8,464 bases of DNA from JBEVNX01 sp040507895 (GTDB lineage Bacteria > Desulfobacterota > Binatia > JACPRU01), in NCBI GenBank assembly GCA_040507895.1, contig JBEVNX010000089.1:1-8464 (forward strand). The letters are read 5' to 3'. Made by a program: the position numbers and the translations under genes. The notes beneath the pieces were generated by a model. That model had not been told where the DNA came from. It did not search any database and was given only the letters and a program-made list of their open reading frames with translations. This document shows positions 1 through 7,553 of the stretch, piece after piece; the stretch's first letter is position 1; every line of letters begins with the position of its first letter.

Positions 1-362
1 GAAACCCAATCCGCGGGGTTCGGCGGCACGGGCGCGAAGAAATCCGTCCGAGCGAGATCGTAGCGAGCGGAGAAGTAGGCGGTGATCAAGTCGTCCCCGT
101 GGATGCGATCGTGACGCAGGTTGGCGAGGCGCACGAGGCAGGGGAGCAGGACGAGGGCGAGGCGCCACCAGGCGCGCGCGGGGGGCACGTTCAGGCGCCA
201 CGGCCCCGCGGTTCCGTCGCGGCTCGCCAGGATCATCAATCCGAGCGAGGCGAGCCACGCCAGCACCGTGAGGGACGGACGGCCGGCGAGAATCCGCGCG
301 ACGGTCCAAACCGACGAAGCGAGAGCTAGCACCAGAGCCGGTCCGCGGGGTAGGCGCTTCAT
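1..362 (-). CDS. Polytopic membrane protein, probable GT-C (family 39-like) glycosyltransferase, N-terminal fragment
   Basis: Reading the minus strand from the ATG at 362 gives 120 open codons that continue past the left edge, so only the N-terminus is present. Seen: a short basic start (MKRLPRG), then three hydrophobic stretches at about residues 8-27, 30-46 and 64-82. A polar loop follows with H88, G89, D90, D91 and the aromatic-rich run AYFSARYD (95-102). In GT-C transferases of the PMT/ArnT type, the first extracytoplasmic loop carries an acidic pair that takes part in sugar transfer from a polyprenyl-phosphate donor. D90-D91 after a hydrophobic segment fits that, although the usual plan has one membrane segment before the loop rather than three. 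No good Shine-Dalgarno precedes this ATG. An in-frame ATG at 488 would add 42 mostly Arg/Ala/Pro residues that look non-coding, so 362 is preferred. It is transcribed divergently from the epimerase operon. The membrane nature is clear; the transferase assignment is moderate. Confidence 0.6.
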   Translation of the reverse strand, partial: MKRLPRGPALVLALASSVWTVARILAGRPSLTVLAWLASLGLMILASRDGTAGPWRLNVPPARAWWRLALVLLPCLVRLANLRHDRIHGDDLITAYFSARYDLARTDFFAPVPPNPADWV

Positions 363-577
363 CGCTCGGCGTCGAGGAGAGGCCGGCGAGCAGCGACCAA
401 CGGCTGCGACGGCCCGCAGAGGGCACCGCGATCGAGCCGCCGGCTCGTGGTCCGGGGCAAGTCGGTTCCCGGCGTCGGCCGTTCCCATTCGAAGTCGACC
501 ACGCGCGAAATCTACACGGGGCCTCGTGGACGACCAACTGCCGCGATGGTACCTCTGCGACCTCGCGGACAGGGCGC
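363..577. other. Divergent intergenic spacer, presumed to hold both promoters
   Basis: This 215-base gap separates the leftward membrane-protein gene from the rightward epimerase operon, so promoters for both should lie here. I found no convincing -10/-35 pair, operator palindrome or riboswitch-like structure in it. The frames that stay open across it translate to Arg/Ala/Pro-rich sequence of the kind expected from non-coding GC-rich DNA. Just before the epimerase ATG there is a short purine run (AGGG at 571-574), only three bases from the start, which is closer than an ideal ribosome binding site. Confidence 0.55.
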
Positions 578-1603
578 ATGCGGTACCTGGTGACAGGAGG
601 GGCGGGCTTCATCGGTTGCAACTACGTCTGCCGGCTACTCGCTCGCGGCGACCCGGTCACGCTATACGACAATCTTTCGCGGCCCGGCATCCGCGCCAAC
701 GTGGCTTGGCTGCGGGCGCAGTACGGCGAATCGTCGTTTCGTCTCGTCGTCGGCGACGTGAAGGACCTTGCCGCGCTGACCGATGCCGTCGCCGACGTGG
801 AAGTCGTCGTACATCTCGCGGGGCAGACCGCGGTCACGCTCGCCGTCGAGGACCCGCGCGGCGACTTCGAAAGCAACGCCGTCGGGACCTTGAACGTGCT
901 CGAGGCCGCGCGGACGCGTCGCCGTCCGCCGATCGTGCTCTATGCGTCGACCAACAAAGTGTATGGCCCGATGACCGACCTGAGCATCCGCGAAGAGGCG
1001 ACGCGCTACGCATACGCCGACCTCCCCTTCGGCGTGCCCGAGACGCGGCCTCTCGATTTCTACTCGCCGTACGGTTGCTCGAAGGGCACCGGAGATCAGT
1101 ACGCTCGCGACTACGCGCGGATCTACGGCGTGCCGACCGTGGTGCTTCGGCAGAGCTGCATCTACGGTCCGCATCAGGCGGGGCTCGAGGACCAAGGCTG
1201 GATCGCCTGGTTCGTCGCCTGCGCGCTGCGCGGACGGCCGATCTCGATCTGCGGCGACGGCAAGCAGGTGCGGGACGTGTTGTTCGTGGACGACCTGCTC
1301 GATGCCTACGACGCGGCGGTCCAGCGTATCGATTCGGTGGCGGGGGAGGTGTTCAACGTCGGCGGCGGCCCCGAGCGCGCGGTGTCGGTTTGGGCTGAGT
1401 TCGGCCCGATGCTCGAGCGCCTCGTCGGACGGTCCGTGACGACCACCCGCGCCGATTGGCGCCCGGGCGACCAGCGCGTCTACGTCTCCGACGTCCGCAA
1501 GGCGGAACGCGTACTCGGCTGGCGGCCGACGATCGCGCCGGAGGAGGGCGTTCGTCGACTCCACGAATGGACGGCCGCGAATCTCGCCCGACTCTCGACG
1601 TGA
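578..1603 (+). CDS. NAD-dependent epimerase/dehydratase, CDP-paratose 2-epimerase (CDP-tyvelose epimerase) type
   Basis: This 341-residue protein has the full length and layout of an extended SDR. The Rossmann NAD-binding glycine motif GGAGFIG is at residues 7-13, with D31 at the end of the second strand and the D60-V61 adenine-contact site. The HLAGQTAV stretch starts at 79. The catalytic set is S124 (in STNKVYG) with Y165 and K169 in the YGCSK motif. The runs LDFYSPYGCSK, RQSCIYGPHQ and EDQGW, followed by GDGKQVRDVLFVDDL, are what I recognise from the CDP-tyvelose epimerase branch, where the enzyme interconverts CDP-paratose and CDP-tyvelose at C2. Relatives may act on other nucleotide sugars, so the exact substrate is inferred. 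It is cytoplasmic. It is the first gene of a tight operon, and its TGA overlaps the GTG of the GT4 gene by four bases. No partner genes for CDP-3,6-dideoxyhexose synthesis are in view. Family call is firm; substrate call is moderate. Confidence 0.9.
   Translation: MRYLVTGGAGFIGCNYVCRLLARGDPVTLYDNLSRPGIRANVAWLRAQYGESSFRLVVGDVKDLAALTDAVADVEVVVHLAGQTAVTLAVEDPRGDFESNAVGTLNVLEAARTRRRPPIVLYASTNKVYGPMTDLSIREEATRYAYADLPFGVPETRPLDFYSPYGCSKGTGDQYARDYARIYGVPTVVLRQSCIYGPHQAGLEDQGWIAWFVACALRGRPISICGDGKQVRDVLFVDDLLDAYDAAVQRIDSVAGEVFNVGGGPERAVSVWAEFGPMLERLVGRSVTTTRADWRPGDQRVYVSDVRKAERVLGWRPTIAPEEGVRRLHEWTAANLARLST
1600..1603 (+). promoter_or_regulatory. GTGA stop/start overlap coupling the epimerase and GT4 genes
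   Basis: The last base before the epimerase TGA together with its first two bases forms GTG, which opens the GT4 frame. The peptide from this GTG starts KVLVVLTYYRPH, the usual first beta strand and loop of a GT4 enzyme, so it is the natural start. A four-base overlap of this kind usually means translational coupling. A longer in-frame start at 1456 exists, but it would only read the epimerase 3' end in a second frame and add an Arg-rich tail. Confidence 0.75.
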
Positions 1604-2760
1604 AAGTCCTCGTCGTTCTCACGTACTACCGTCCTCACACGAGCGGATTGACGATCTACGCCGAGCGACTCTCGCGCGGGCTCGCCGCGCGCGGGCACGC
1701 CGTCACCGTGCTGACCTCGCGCTTCGAGCCGCGGACGCGACGCGAAGAGTCGCAGGACGGCGTGCGAATCGTGCGCGTACCCGTGCTCTTCCGCGTCAGC
1801 AAGGGCGTGGTCATGCCGTCGTTCGGTTGGATCGCCACGCGGTTGGTGCGCGAGCACGACGTCATCAGCCTACACCTCCCGCAATTCGACGCGGCCGGCG
1901 TGGCGCTGCGCGGGCGATTGTTCGGCAAGCCGACGACGCTCACCTATCATTGCGACCTGGCGTTGCCGCCGGGACCGCTCAACCGAATCGCCAACCGCGT
2001 AGTGGACTCGATGAATGCATTGGCGGGACGATGGGCTCATCGAGTCGTCGCCTATACCGAAGACTTCGCCCAGCACTCGCCGTACCTGCAGCGCTTTGCG
2101 GACAAGGTGACGATCATTCCCCCGCCCGTGGAGCTGCTGCGCGCGTCGGCGCAGGAGGTCGCGGCGTTCCGGGCCCGCCATCGGCTCGACGGGCGCGCGC
2201 CGGTGATCGGCATGGCCGCGCGGCTGGCCGCCGAGAAAGGGGTCGAGGTCCTGCTCGATGCGCTGCCGAAAGTGCTGGAAACCCGCCCGGACGCGCACGT
2301 GCTGTTCGCAGGCCAACACGAGGCGGTGCTCGGCGAGGAGCCCTACGCCCGACGGCTCGCGCCGGCTCTCGAGCGGCACGGCCAGCAATGGAAGTTCCTC
2401 GGCGTGCTCGAGGCGAAAGAAATGGCCGCGTTCTTCGCCAACCTGGACGTCCTCGTCGTGCCGAGCCTCAACTCCACCGAATCGTTCGGGCTCGTGCAGG
2501 TCGAAGCCATGCTGTGCGGCACCCCATCGATCGCCAGCAGGCTTCCCGGCGTGCGCCAGCCCGTGCTGCAGACGGGCATGGGGGAGGTCGTTCCCATCGG
2601 CGACGCCGCCGCGCTCGCCGATGCGATCGTGCGCGTCAGCAGCCACCGATCGGAGTACGTGAAGGCGCGCGACGAGATCGAGCGGCGATTCTCGACGACG
2701 CGCACGATCGACGGGTACGAGCAGCTTTTCGACCGCTTGCTGTCGGAGGCGGAGCGCTGA
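1600..2760 (+). CDS. GT4-family glycosyltransferase (GT-B fold)
   Basis: This 386-residue protein has the two Rossmann-like domains of GT-B retaining glycosyltransferases. The N-terminal acceptor domain opens with KVLVVLTYYRPHTSG and then a GLAARGHAVTVLT strand (residues 27-39), typical of GT4. The donor domain starts near residue 200 with GMAARLAAEKG, where R208 and K213 are the residues that bind the donor diphosphate in the family. The E-x7-E signature is E294 and E302 (ESFGLVQVE), followed by the CGTPSIAS loop. There are no obvious membrane-spanning segments, so it should be cytoplasmic or peripheral at the inner membrane face. It would transfer a sugar from a nucleotide donor, possibly the product of the neighbouring epimerase, to a lipid-linked or glycan acceptor. 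Neither donor nor acceptor can be read from the sequence. It overlaps the epimerase by four bases and ends eight bases before the next gene, so all three are probably co-transcribed. Family assignment is firm. Confidence 0.92.
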   Translation: MKVLVVLTYYRPHTSGLTIYAERLSRGLAARGHAVTVLTSRFEPRTRREESQDGVRIVRVPVLFRVSKGVVMPSFGWIATRLVREHDVISLHLPQFDAAGVALRGRLFGKPTTLTYHCDLALPPGPLNRIANRVVDSMNALAGRWAHRVVAYTEDFAQHSPYLQRFADKVTIIPPPVELLRASAQEVAAFRARHRLDGRAPVIGMAARLAAEKGVEVLLDALPKVLETRPDAHVLFAGQHEAVLGEEPYARRLAPALERHGQQWKFLGVLEAKEMAAFFANLDVLVVPSLNSTESFGLVQVEAMLCGTPSIASRLPGVRQPVLQTGMGEVVPIGDAAALADAIVRVSSHRSEYVKARDEIERRFSTTRTIDGYEQLFDRLLSEAER

Positions 2761-2768
2761 CGATCGAC

Positions 2769-5700
2769 GTGGAACCGGCCGCCCATTCGTCGCCGCGCGC
2801 TTGCGCGCTCGGGGTCTTCGCTCTGATGGTCGCGGCGGCGACGCTGCGCCTTCAGGGCCTCGACTGGGACCAGGGCCAGCATCTCCACCCCGACGAGCGG
2901 TTCCTCACCATGGTGGAGACGGCCATCCGGGCCCCGCGCTCGCTCGCGGAATACTTCGACAGCGCGCGCTCGCCCCTGAACCCCGGAAACCACGGCTACG
3001 GGTTCTTCGTCTACGGCACGCTGCCGCTGTTCCTGGTGCGGCTGGTCGCGGCCGTGTCGGGCATGACGGACTACGCTCGAGTCCACTTGGTGGGACGAGC
3101 GATCTCCGCCGGATTCGACGTCGGCACGGTCTGGTTGACGTATTCGATCGGCACGCGGCTAGCCGGCCGCCGTGTCGGACTGCTCGCATGCGCGCTCGCG
3201 GCCTTCAGCGTCACTTCGATCCAGAACGCGCACTTCTTCACGGTGGACAGCCCGGCTGCCTTCTTCGCAACCGCCGCGCTGCGAGCGCTCCTGACCATCG
3301 CCGAAACGGGCTCCCTGGCGTCCCACCTGCTCTTTGGACTCGCTTTCGGCGCGATGCTGGGATGCCGCGTCAATCTAGCGCTGCTCGGCGCCGTGTACCC
3401 GCTCGCTTTCCTTCACGCATGGAAGGTCGGCGGCCGGAGCATCGGCTTTTTAGCGGGCGGCGCGGTCGCCTGTGGCGGCTTCGCCGCGCTCGTCTTCCGG
3501 TTCGTGCAGCCCTACGCGTTCGCCGGACCCGGCTTCTTCGGGTTCGCGCTGGCGCCGCAGTTCTTGTCGAGCATGCAGCAGATCCACGACATCGCCACGG
3601 GAGCCTCCGACTATCCTCCGTCCGTTCAATGGATCGGCCGCACGCCGATCGTGTTCGCGGGTCGCAACCTTCTTCTGTGGGGTATCGGTCCTGCGTGGGG
3701 TGCCGCGGCGCTGGCGGGCATCGCGTGGTGGATCTGGCGGCGCACTCGCGATCGAGCGCCCGGTGCCTGGGTCGGCGGCGTCGCCCTCGCCTGGGCCGCC
3801 GTGCTGTTCGGTTATCATTCGGTGCAGTTCGCAGCCACGCTCCGGTACTTCTTGCCGATGATCCCGGTGTTGGCGGTCTTCGCGGCGTGGCCGCTCGCCG
3901 GCGAGAGCGGCCGCGCACGCATCGCTGCGGCGGCTTTCGTGATCGGGCTCACCGCCGCATGGGCCGTGGCCTTCACCGCGATCTACCGCCGGCCCGTGAC
4001 GCGCGTCGAAGCGTCGCGGTGGATCGTCCACAACGTCCCCGCCGGCGCGACGCTTGCCAACGAACACTGGGACGACGGGCTACCTCTGGTGCTGCCCGAT
4101 GCTCCCCACGTGCCGTACCGCACGATCGAGCTTCACCTCTACGACGACGACAGCCCCGCGAAGATGCGCACGCTGATAGACCAGCTCGCTTCCGCCGACT
4201 ACGTGATCTTGTCGAGCAACCGCCTCTATCGCTCGATCCCGCGGGTACCGTGGCGCTATCCGCTGACCCGGCGCTACTACGAGATCTTGTTCTCGGGCGA
4301 GCTCGGGTTTCGCTTGGAGCGCTCCTTCACCTCGTATCCACGGCTCGGCCGCTTGGAGATTCGCGACGACGATGCCGAAGAGGCATTCACGGTCTACGAT
4401 CATCCACACGTCCTGATCTTCAAGAAGACGGCGGCTGCGACGCGCGAGAACCTGGAGCGGCTGCTCGGTGGGATGCCGGTCCCCGCCATCGTTCGCGTGC
4501 CGCCCCGCCAGGCGTCGGCGCTGTATCGGCGCGCGCGGCCGACGGACGTGCCGCTCCCGGAAACCGAAGCGGTGCGCACGGCGGTGGCGCAGACGGAGCC
4601 TTCCACACCGATTGCCTGCGTGCGCTGGTTCGCCACCTTCGAGCTGCTCTCGCTCGCCTGCTTCGTGCTGCTCCTCCCCGTGATGCGCCGCACCCCCGAC
4701 GGCGGGTTCGGCTGGGCCAAGATCGTCGCGTGGCTCGGCCCCGGCTACGCGGCCTGGCTCGCGTGCGCGACCGGCGTCGCCGCGAATACGCCGGCGTTGG
4801 CGCGCGGCATCGACTGCGCGATCGGCGCCGCCGCGGTCGCGGCCGCGTGGAGTCGTCGCGCCGAGCTCGCGGAGCTGTGGGGCAAGGCGCGCCGCGAAGC
4901 GCTCGCGGCCGAAGCCGTGTTTCTCACCGCCGCCGGCCTTTTTCTCGCCGCCCGCTCGCTCAATCCGGCGATCTATTGGGGCGAGAAGCCGATGGACTTC
5001 GCGATCCTGAACGCGCTCACGCGGTCGCGCACGATGCCGCCGGTCGATCCGTGGTTCGCCGGCGGAACGTTGAACTACTACTACTTCGGACACGCGCTGG
5101 TCGCGTTCTTCGCGCAAGCTGCTGGAGTCACCACCGCCTTCGCCTTCAATCTGGCGATCGGGACGGTCGCCGGGGCGCTCGCGCTCGCCGCATTCCTGGT
5201 CGGGCGGCAGCTCGGGGGCAGTATCTTGGCGGGCTCGCTCTCCGCTGTCGCCGTCACGGTGCTCGGCAACCTCGATGGCCTGCGGCAGATGGTCGTGGCG
5301 CCGCACCAGCCGATCGATTTCGGCTACTACTGGGCGACATCTCGGGTCATCGAGGGAACGATCAACGAGTTCCCGGCCTGGAATCTGCTCTTCGCCGATC
5401 TGCACGCTCACGTGCTCGCGCAGCCCTTCGAGGTGGCTCTGATCTATCTGGGGCTGCTGTGGCTCCCTCCATCCGCTGTCGGCCGAGTGTCGGTCGCCGT
5501 CCTCGCCGCCTGGATCCTCGGCGCAGTCGCCACCACGAGCGTCTGGAGCTTGCCGACGGTGCTTGCGCTGCAACTGGCATTCTTGATCACGGCGTGGAGG
5601 AGCGGGTCTACCCTTGGCGCGGGCGCGCTCGCCGCGGCAGTCGGCTGGTGGCTTTTCGTGGTCGTTCTCTCTCGCGTGCTCTATTGGCCGTTCTGGGCCG

Positions 5701-7553
5701 TTTACCGCGTTCCCTCCGGCCCCAGCTGGGGATGGGAGGCCGCCACCGCTCCGATGGGCGGCGTGCTGACGATCTTCGGCGCGCTGCTCATCGCAGTCGT
5801 CCCGGCACTGCTTCGCGATTGGCTCCGCCATCGAGAGTCGCGGGCATTCCGCTGGATCTCGGCGGCCATCGTGGGCGCCGTCGCCACGACGGCGCTCGTG
5901 CGCTCGCCCGCGAGCGCTCTGTTCGCGGCGCTTGCGCTCCTCGGGATCGGACTGTGGTATCTCGAGCGCGATACGCGAAGGCAGGCGGTGGCCCTGCTGG
6001 TCGGCGTCGCCGGCACGCTCGGGGTCGGCACCGAAACGCTCTACGTCTGGGATCGCATGAACACGATCTTCAAGTACTACCTGGAGATCTGGCTGCTTCT
6101 CGGCTGTGCCTGCGGCGTCGTTGTGGCGGACGCTTGGGGCTGTCTCGGCCGGTGGCGAATCGCCTGGTTCGGCGCGCTGCTGGTGGCCGCCGCCGGAGCA
6201 CTCTTCACATCCGTCAGCGGCGCGGTCGGTTTGCTACGCTACCCCTTCGTGCCGAGCGAGGTGCCGACGCTCGATGGCATGAACTACCTGCGTCAGACTC
6301 GCCCGGCCGAATTCGCGGCCTTTCGTTGGCTGAACCGCGAGATCGTCGGAGTGCCGGTCCTGCTCGAGGCGCACGGCGACGGCTATCGCGACTTCTCGCG
6401 CGTTTCCGTGAACACCGGACTGCCGACGGTTCTCGGCTGGGAGTACCACCTGTTTCAGCAAACGCATGCCTGGCCTGACATCTACCAGCGCCGTGACGAC
6501 GTGCGCGCGCTCTACTCGACGACCGACGAGGAGCTCGCCGCGGGTCTCCTGCGCAAGTACCACATCGACCTGGTGTTCGTGGGCGCGCTCGAACGGCGCA
6601 CTTACCCGGCATCGGGGCTCGCGAAGTTCGCGACCTGGGGCCTCACCAAGCCGGTCTTCGAAAGCGGGGACGTGACGATATACGCCACACCCGGCCTGCT
6701 GCATTCGGTGAAGACTTGGATCGAGCCGGTTGAGGCCGCCACCGCGTGGACGCCCCCGTTCGGCAGCTTTCGCGAGCCGCGAGGCGTCGCCCGAGCTCCG
6801 GACGGGACTCTGTGGGTCGCCGATTTCGGCAACCGCCGAGTGCAGCACGTCGACGCGCTTTTGCACGCGCTCGGTGGCTTCGGATCCGAGGGGGACGCGC
6901 CGGGTCGCTTCCGCGACCCCTGCGGCGTCGCCGTCGGTGCGGACGGCAGCGTATACGTGGCCGATACGTGGAATCATCGCGTTCAGAAGCTCACGGCGAA
7001 GGGGGCCTTCGTCGCCGAATGGGCGGCGGGCTTCTATGGCCCGCGGGGGATCGCGCTCGATCGCAGCGGGCGGATCTACGTGACCGACACGGGCAACCGG
7101 CGCATCGTGCGACTCGACGGGACTGGCGTCGTGGAGCGCGAGTGGGGGCGCGACGACGAGCTGCTCGACGCACCGATCGGGATCGCCGTCAGCGGCGACG
7201 GAGAAGTCTACGTCGCCGACGCCGGCCACCGGCGCATCGCCGTCTTCACGGCCGACGGAGAGCTCGTGCGCCACTGGCCCGTGGATGACTGGAAGACCTC
7301 GATGTTGCTCGAGCCGTACGTCGCAGTCGGCGGCGACGGAGTGGTCTGGGTGACCGATCCGGGCGGGAACCGCGTGCTGCTCTTCGACTCCGACGGTCGT
7401 TCGCTTGGAGCCATCACCGGTTCCGAGCCTTTATCCGTACCGCTCGGGATCGCGCTCCTCGACGATCGCCACGCCGCCGTCACCAATGCGGGCAGTCATT
7501 CATTGGCGATCGTGGCGCGAACCGCGAAAACCTCGGTGGTGCCTGAGCGATAG
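2769..7553 (+). CDS. Giant membrane protein: family 39-like GT-C module + DUF2298 (Chlor_Arch_YYY) module + six NHL repeats
   Basis: From the GTG at 2769, eight bases after the GT4 stop, this encodes 1594 residues in three modules. (1) Residues about 10-560 form a PMT/GT39-like GT-C unit: a first membrane helix at 11-28, the acidic loop HLHPDERF at 38-45 (D42-E43), many further helices including AHFFTVDSPAAFF and RYFLPMIPVLAVFAA, then an extracytoplasmic domain (about 413-560) ending in YDHP (543-546). (2) Residues about 620-1325 are a DUF2298 unit with E739-K740-P741-M742-D743, D760-P-W, the triple tyrosine Y770-Y772 followed by FGH, FADLHAH (D877, H879, H881), RMNTIFK (1096-1102) and a soluble end containing NTGLPTVLGW (1215-1224). 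(3) Residues about 1331-1594 are six NHL repeats, enough for one propeller. The likely role, inferred, is sugar transfer from a polyprenyl-phosphate donor outside the membrane. An open frame extends upstream to 1827 but lies inside the GT4 gene. ATG 2826 would cut into the first helix, so GTG 2769 is preferred. The substrate is unknown. Confidence 0.88.
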   Translation: MEPAAHSSPRACALGVFALMVAAATLRLQGLDWDQGQHLHPDERFLTMVETAIRAPRSLAEYFDSARSPLNPGNHGYGFFVYGTLPLFLVRLVAAVSGMTDYARVHLVGRAISAGFDVGTVWLTYSIGTRLAGRRVGLLACALAAFSVTSIQNAHFFTVDSPAAFFATAALRALLTIAETGSLASHLLFGLAFGAMLGCRVNLALLGAVYPLAFLHAWKVGGRSIGFLAGGAVACGGFAALVFRFVQPYAFAGPGFFGFALAPQFLSSMQQIHDIATGASDYPPSVQWIGRTPIVFAGRNLLLWGIGPAWGAAALAGIAWWIWRRTRDRAPGAWVGGVALAWAAVLFGYHSVQFAATLRYFLPMIPVLAVFAAWPLAGESGRARIAAAAFVIGLTAAWAVAFTAIYRRPVTRVEASRWIVHNVPAGATLANEHWDDGLPLVLPDAPHVPYRTIELHLYDDDSPAKMRTLIDQLASADYVILSSNRLYRSIPRVPWRYPLTRRYYEILFSGELGFRLERSFTSYPRLGRLEIRDDDAEEAFTVYDHPHVLIFKKTAAATRENLERLLGGMPVPAIVRVPPRQASALYRRARPTDVPLPETEAVRTAVAQTEPSTPIACVRWFATFELLSLACFVLLLPVMRRTPDGGFGWAKIVAWLGPGYAAWLACATGVAANTPALARGIDCAIGAAAVAAAWSRRAELAELWGKARREALAAEAVFLTAAGLFLAARSLNPAIYWGEKPMDFAILNALTRSRTMPPVDPWFAGGTLNYYYFGHALVAFFAQAAGVTTAFAFNLAIGTVAGALALAAFLVGRQLGGSILAGSLSAVAVTVLGNLDGLRQMVVAPHQPIDFGYYWATSRVIEGTINEFPAWNLLFADLHAHVLAQPFEVALIYLGLLWLPPSAVGRVSVAVLAAWILGAVATTSVWSLPTVLALQLAFLITAWRSGSTLGAGALAAAVGWWLFVVVLSRVLYWPFWAVYRVPSGPSWGWEAATAPMGGVLTIFGALLIAVVPALLRDWLRHRESRAFRWISAAIVGAVATTALVRSPASALFAALALLGIGLWYLERDTRRQAVALLVGVAGTLGVGTETLYVWDRMNTIFKYYLEIWLLLGCACGVVVADAWGCLGRWRIAWFGALLVAAAGALFTSVSGAVGLLRYPFVPSEVPTLDGMNYLRQTRPAEFAAFRWLNREIVGVPVLLEAHGDGYRDFSRVSVNTGLPTVLGWEYHLFQQTHAWPDIYQRRDDVRALYSTTDEELAAGLLRKYHIDLVFVGALERRTYPASGLAKFATWGLTKPVFESGDVTIYATPGLLHSVKTWIEPVEAATAWTPPFGSFREPRGVARAPDGTLWVADFGNRRVQHVDALLHALGGFGSEGDAPGRFRDPCGVAVGADGSVYVADTWNHRVQKLTAKGAFVAEWAAGFYGPRGIALDRSGRIYVTDTGNRRIVRLDGTGVVEREWGRDDELLDAPIGIAVSGDGEVYVADAGHRRIAVFTADGELVRHWPVDDWKTSMLLEPYVAVGGDGVVWVTDPGGNRVLLFDSDGRSLGAITGSEPLSVPLGIALLDDRHAAVTNAGSHSLAIVARTAKTSVVPER
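6759..7520 (+). repeat. Six NHL repeats encoding a C-terminal beta-propeller
   Basis: Within the giant protein, residues 1331 to about 1594 split into six units of 41-49 residues. The first four follow the same pattern: a P.G(V/I)A turn, a D/S-G turn, a (V/I/L)(Y/W)V(A/T)D strand, then a G/W-N/H-(H/R)-R-(V/I) turn. Clear examples are GTLWVADFGNRRV, GSVYVADTWNHRV, GRIYVTDTGNRRI and GEVYVADAGHRRI. The fifth (GVVWVTDPGGNRVLLF) is slightly changed and the sixth (AAVTNAGSHSLAIV) is the most worn. Six blades is the usual size of an NHL propeller. NHL domains mostly bind proteins, glycans or other ligands rather than catalyse. By position it should sit on the extracytoplasmic side with the DUF2298 soluble domain. 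Confidence 0.85.

Noticed and set aside
281..390. Direct repeat GGCCGGCGAG at 281-290 and 381-390, exactly 100 bases apart
   Set aside because: Only ten bases of GC-rich sequence, one copy inside the coding region of the left gene. It is easily expected by chance at this composition.
390..407. Small inverted repeat GCAGC...GCTGC in the divergent spacer as an operator
   Set aside because: A five-base stem with an eight-base loop and no matching promoter elements is too weak to call.
121..1398. Plus-strand open frame of about 425 codons overlapping the spacer and the epimerase
   Set aside because: Arg/Ala-rich translation with no recognisable motif. It is a GC-rich shadow of the epimerase frame, which has complete SDR signatures.
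1827..2768. Upstream extension of the giant protein's frame to an ATG at 1827
   Set aside because: This stretch lies inside the GT4 gene in another frame and reads as Arg-rich nonsense. The hydrophobic first helix begins only after the GTG at 2769.
4080..5831. Long minus-strand open frame (about 583 codons) antisense to the DUF2298 module
   Set aside because: Composition rich in Arg, Glu, Gly, Asp and Gln typical of antisense GC-rich codons, with no family resemblance and no ribosome binding site.
2801..6478. Very long plus-strand open frame (about 1225 codons) inside the giant gene
   Set aside because: Translation is dominated by Arg, Ala and Gly without helices or motifs. The overlapping frame gives coherent membrane and DUF2298 motifs.
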